The position numbers were made by a program, and so were the translations under genes. Source: an uncultured Pseudomonadales bacterium (lineage in GTDB: Bacteria > Pseudomonadota > Gammaproteobacteria > Pseudomonadales > Pseudohongiellaceae). From it: a stretch of 5,912 nucleotides of DNA. Where the stretch lies: assembly GCA_938082955.1 (NCBI GenBank), contig CALKDE010000365.1:1-5912 (forward strand), in the 5' to 3' direction. Positions 5,688-5,912 of the stretch are shown one piece after another. The notes beneath the pieces were generated by a model. The model saw only the letters and a list, made by a program, of their open reading frames with translations. It did no database searches and was not told the DNA's origin. The number at the start of each line of letters is the position of its first letter. Within the stretch, counting starts at the first letter, position 1.

Positions 5688-5911
5688 GATACGTGATCCA
5701 GGGGTGAACGTTCCATGCCCATGCGAACATGCCAGTCATGAAAACGGTCATAGACGATGGGGAGTAATTCCATAGTGTAAAAGGCAGCCGGGTTGGGTAT
5801 GCCTAAGCTCTCTGCGAACACCAACAGCATGAATAGATCTTCTTCGTCACGCTGTGCACGGGCGAAGGAACGTCGGTAACCCGTGACGTAGTATTCATGC
5901 AGGCCTGTCTC
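5678..5911 (-). CDS. Cory-CC-star family protein, C-terminal part (cut by window edge)
   Basis: An open frame enters from the right edge and runs 77 codons to a TAG at 5678-5680. It reads EYYVTGYRRSFARAQRDEED, then LFMLLVFAESLGIPNPAAF, YTMELLPIVYDRFHDWH, and RMGMERSPLDHVSCC-stop. The invariant Cys-Cys immediately before the stop, the R/D-rich segment and the pairing with an ArsA-family ATPase gene match what I recall of the cory-CC-star family, whose function is unknown. The amphipathic LFMLLVFAESLGIP and YTMELLPIVYDRFHDW segments look helical. There is no predicted membrane segment in the visible part. The N-terminus lies outside the window; the family is short (about 100 residues by recollection), so most of the protein is probably present. 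Its last 10 bases overlap the ATPase start, indicating a coupled operon. Confidence 0.82.
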   Translation of the reverse strand, partial: ETGLHEYYVTGYRRSFARAQRDEEDLFMLLVFAESLGIPNPAAFYTMELLPIVYDRFHDWHVRMGMERSPLDHVSCC

Positions 5912-5912
5912 G

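Overview
This window looks like chromosomal DNA from a Gammaproteobacterium, probably a marine one. The evidence is a classical Fur N-terminus divergent from a BamE (SmpA/OmlA) lipoprotein gene, which is a common gammaproteobacterial arrangement, plus a zinc-type TonB-dependent receptor and an ArsA-family ATPase paired with a small gene ending in Cys-Cys-stop. Base composition is moderate and codon use looks even across the window. I see no mobile element, CRISPR array, tRNA or rRNA. The genus cannot be fixed from this sequence.

Layout. Bases 1-189 (-) hold the first 63 codons of fur, cut by the window edge. Bases 190-434 are the divergent fur/bamE intergenic region. It carries three closely spaced GATC sites inside a direct-plus-inverted repeat, a G7 run and a second stem-loop. 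bamE (435-827, +) converges on a secreted M14/AstE-AspA-type zinc hydrolase (824-1948, -). Their stop codons overlap inside a perfect 8-bp hairpin. Upstream of the hydrolase on the same strand lie a ZnuD-like TonB-dependent receptor (1998-4139) with a His/Asp/Glu-rich loop, and a small exported His/Cys protein (4252-4584). These three minus-strand genes have gaps of 49 and about 100-112 bp and plausibly form one zinc (or other divalent metal) acquisition cluster. The small protein would be a periplasmic metal-binding factor, the receptor would import metal across the outer membrane, and the hydrolase is a partner of unknown substrate.

Further right, an ArsA/Get3-type ATPase (4698-5687, -) overlaps by 10 bp the end of an incomplete upstream gene (5678-5911, -). 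The translation of that gene ends ...DHVSCC-stop, matching the cory-CC-star family. This translationally coupled pair has no established function and appears to be a separate unit from the metal cluster.

The points most worth following are the hydrolase inside the metal-uptake cluster, the cory-CC-star/ArsA pair, and the GATC-rich repeat in the fur leader.
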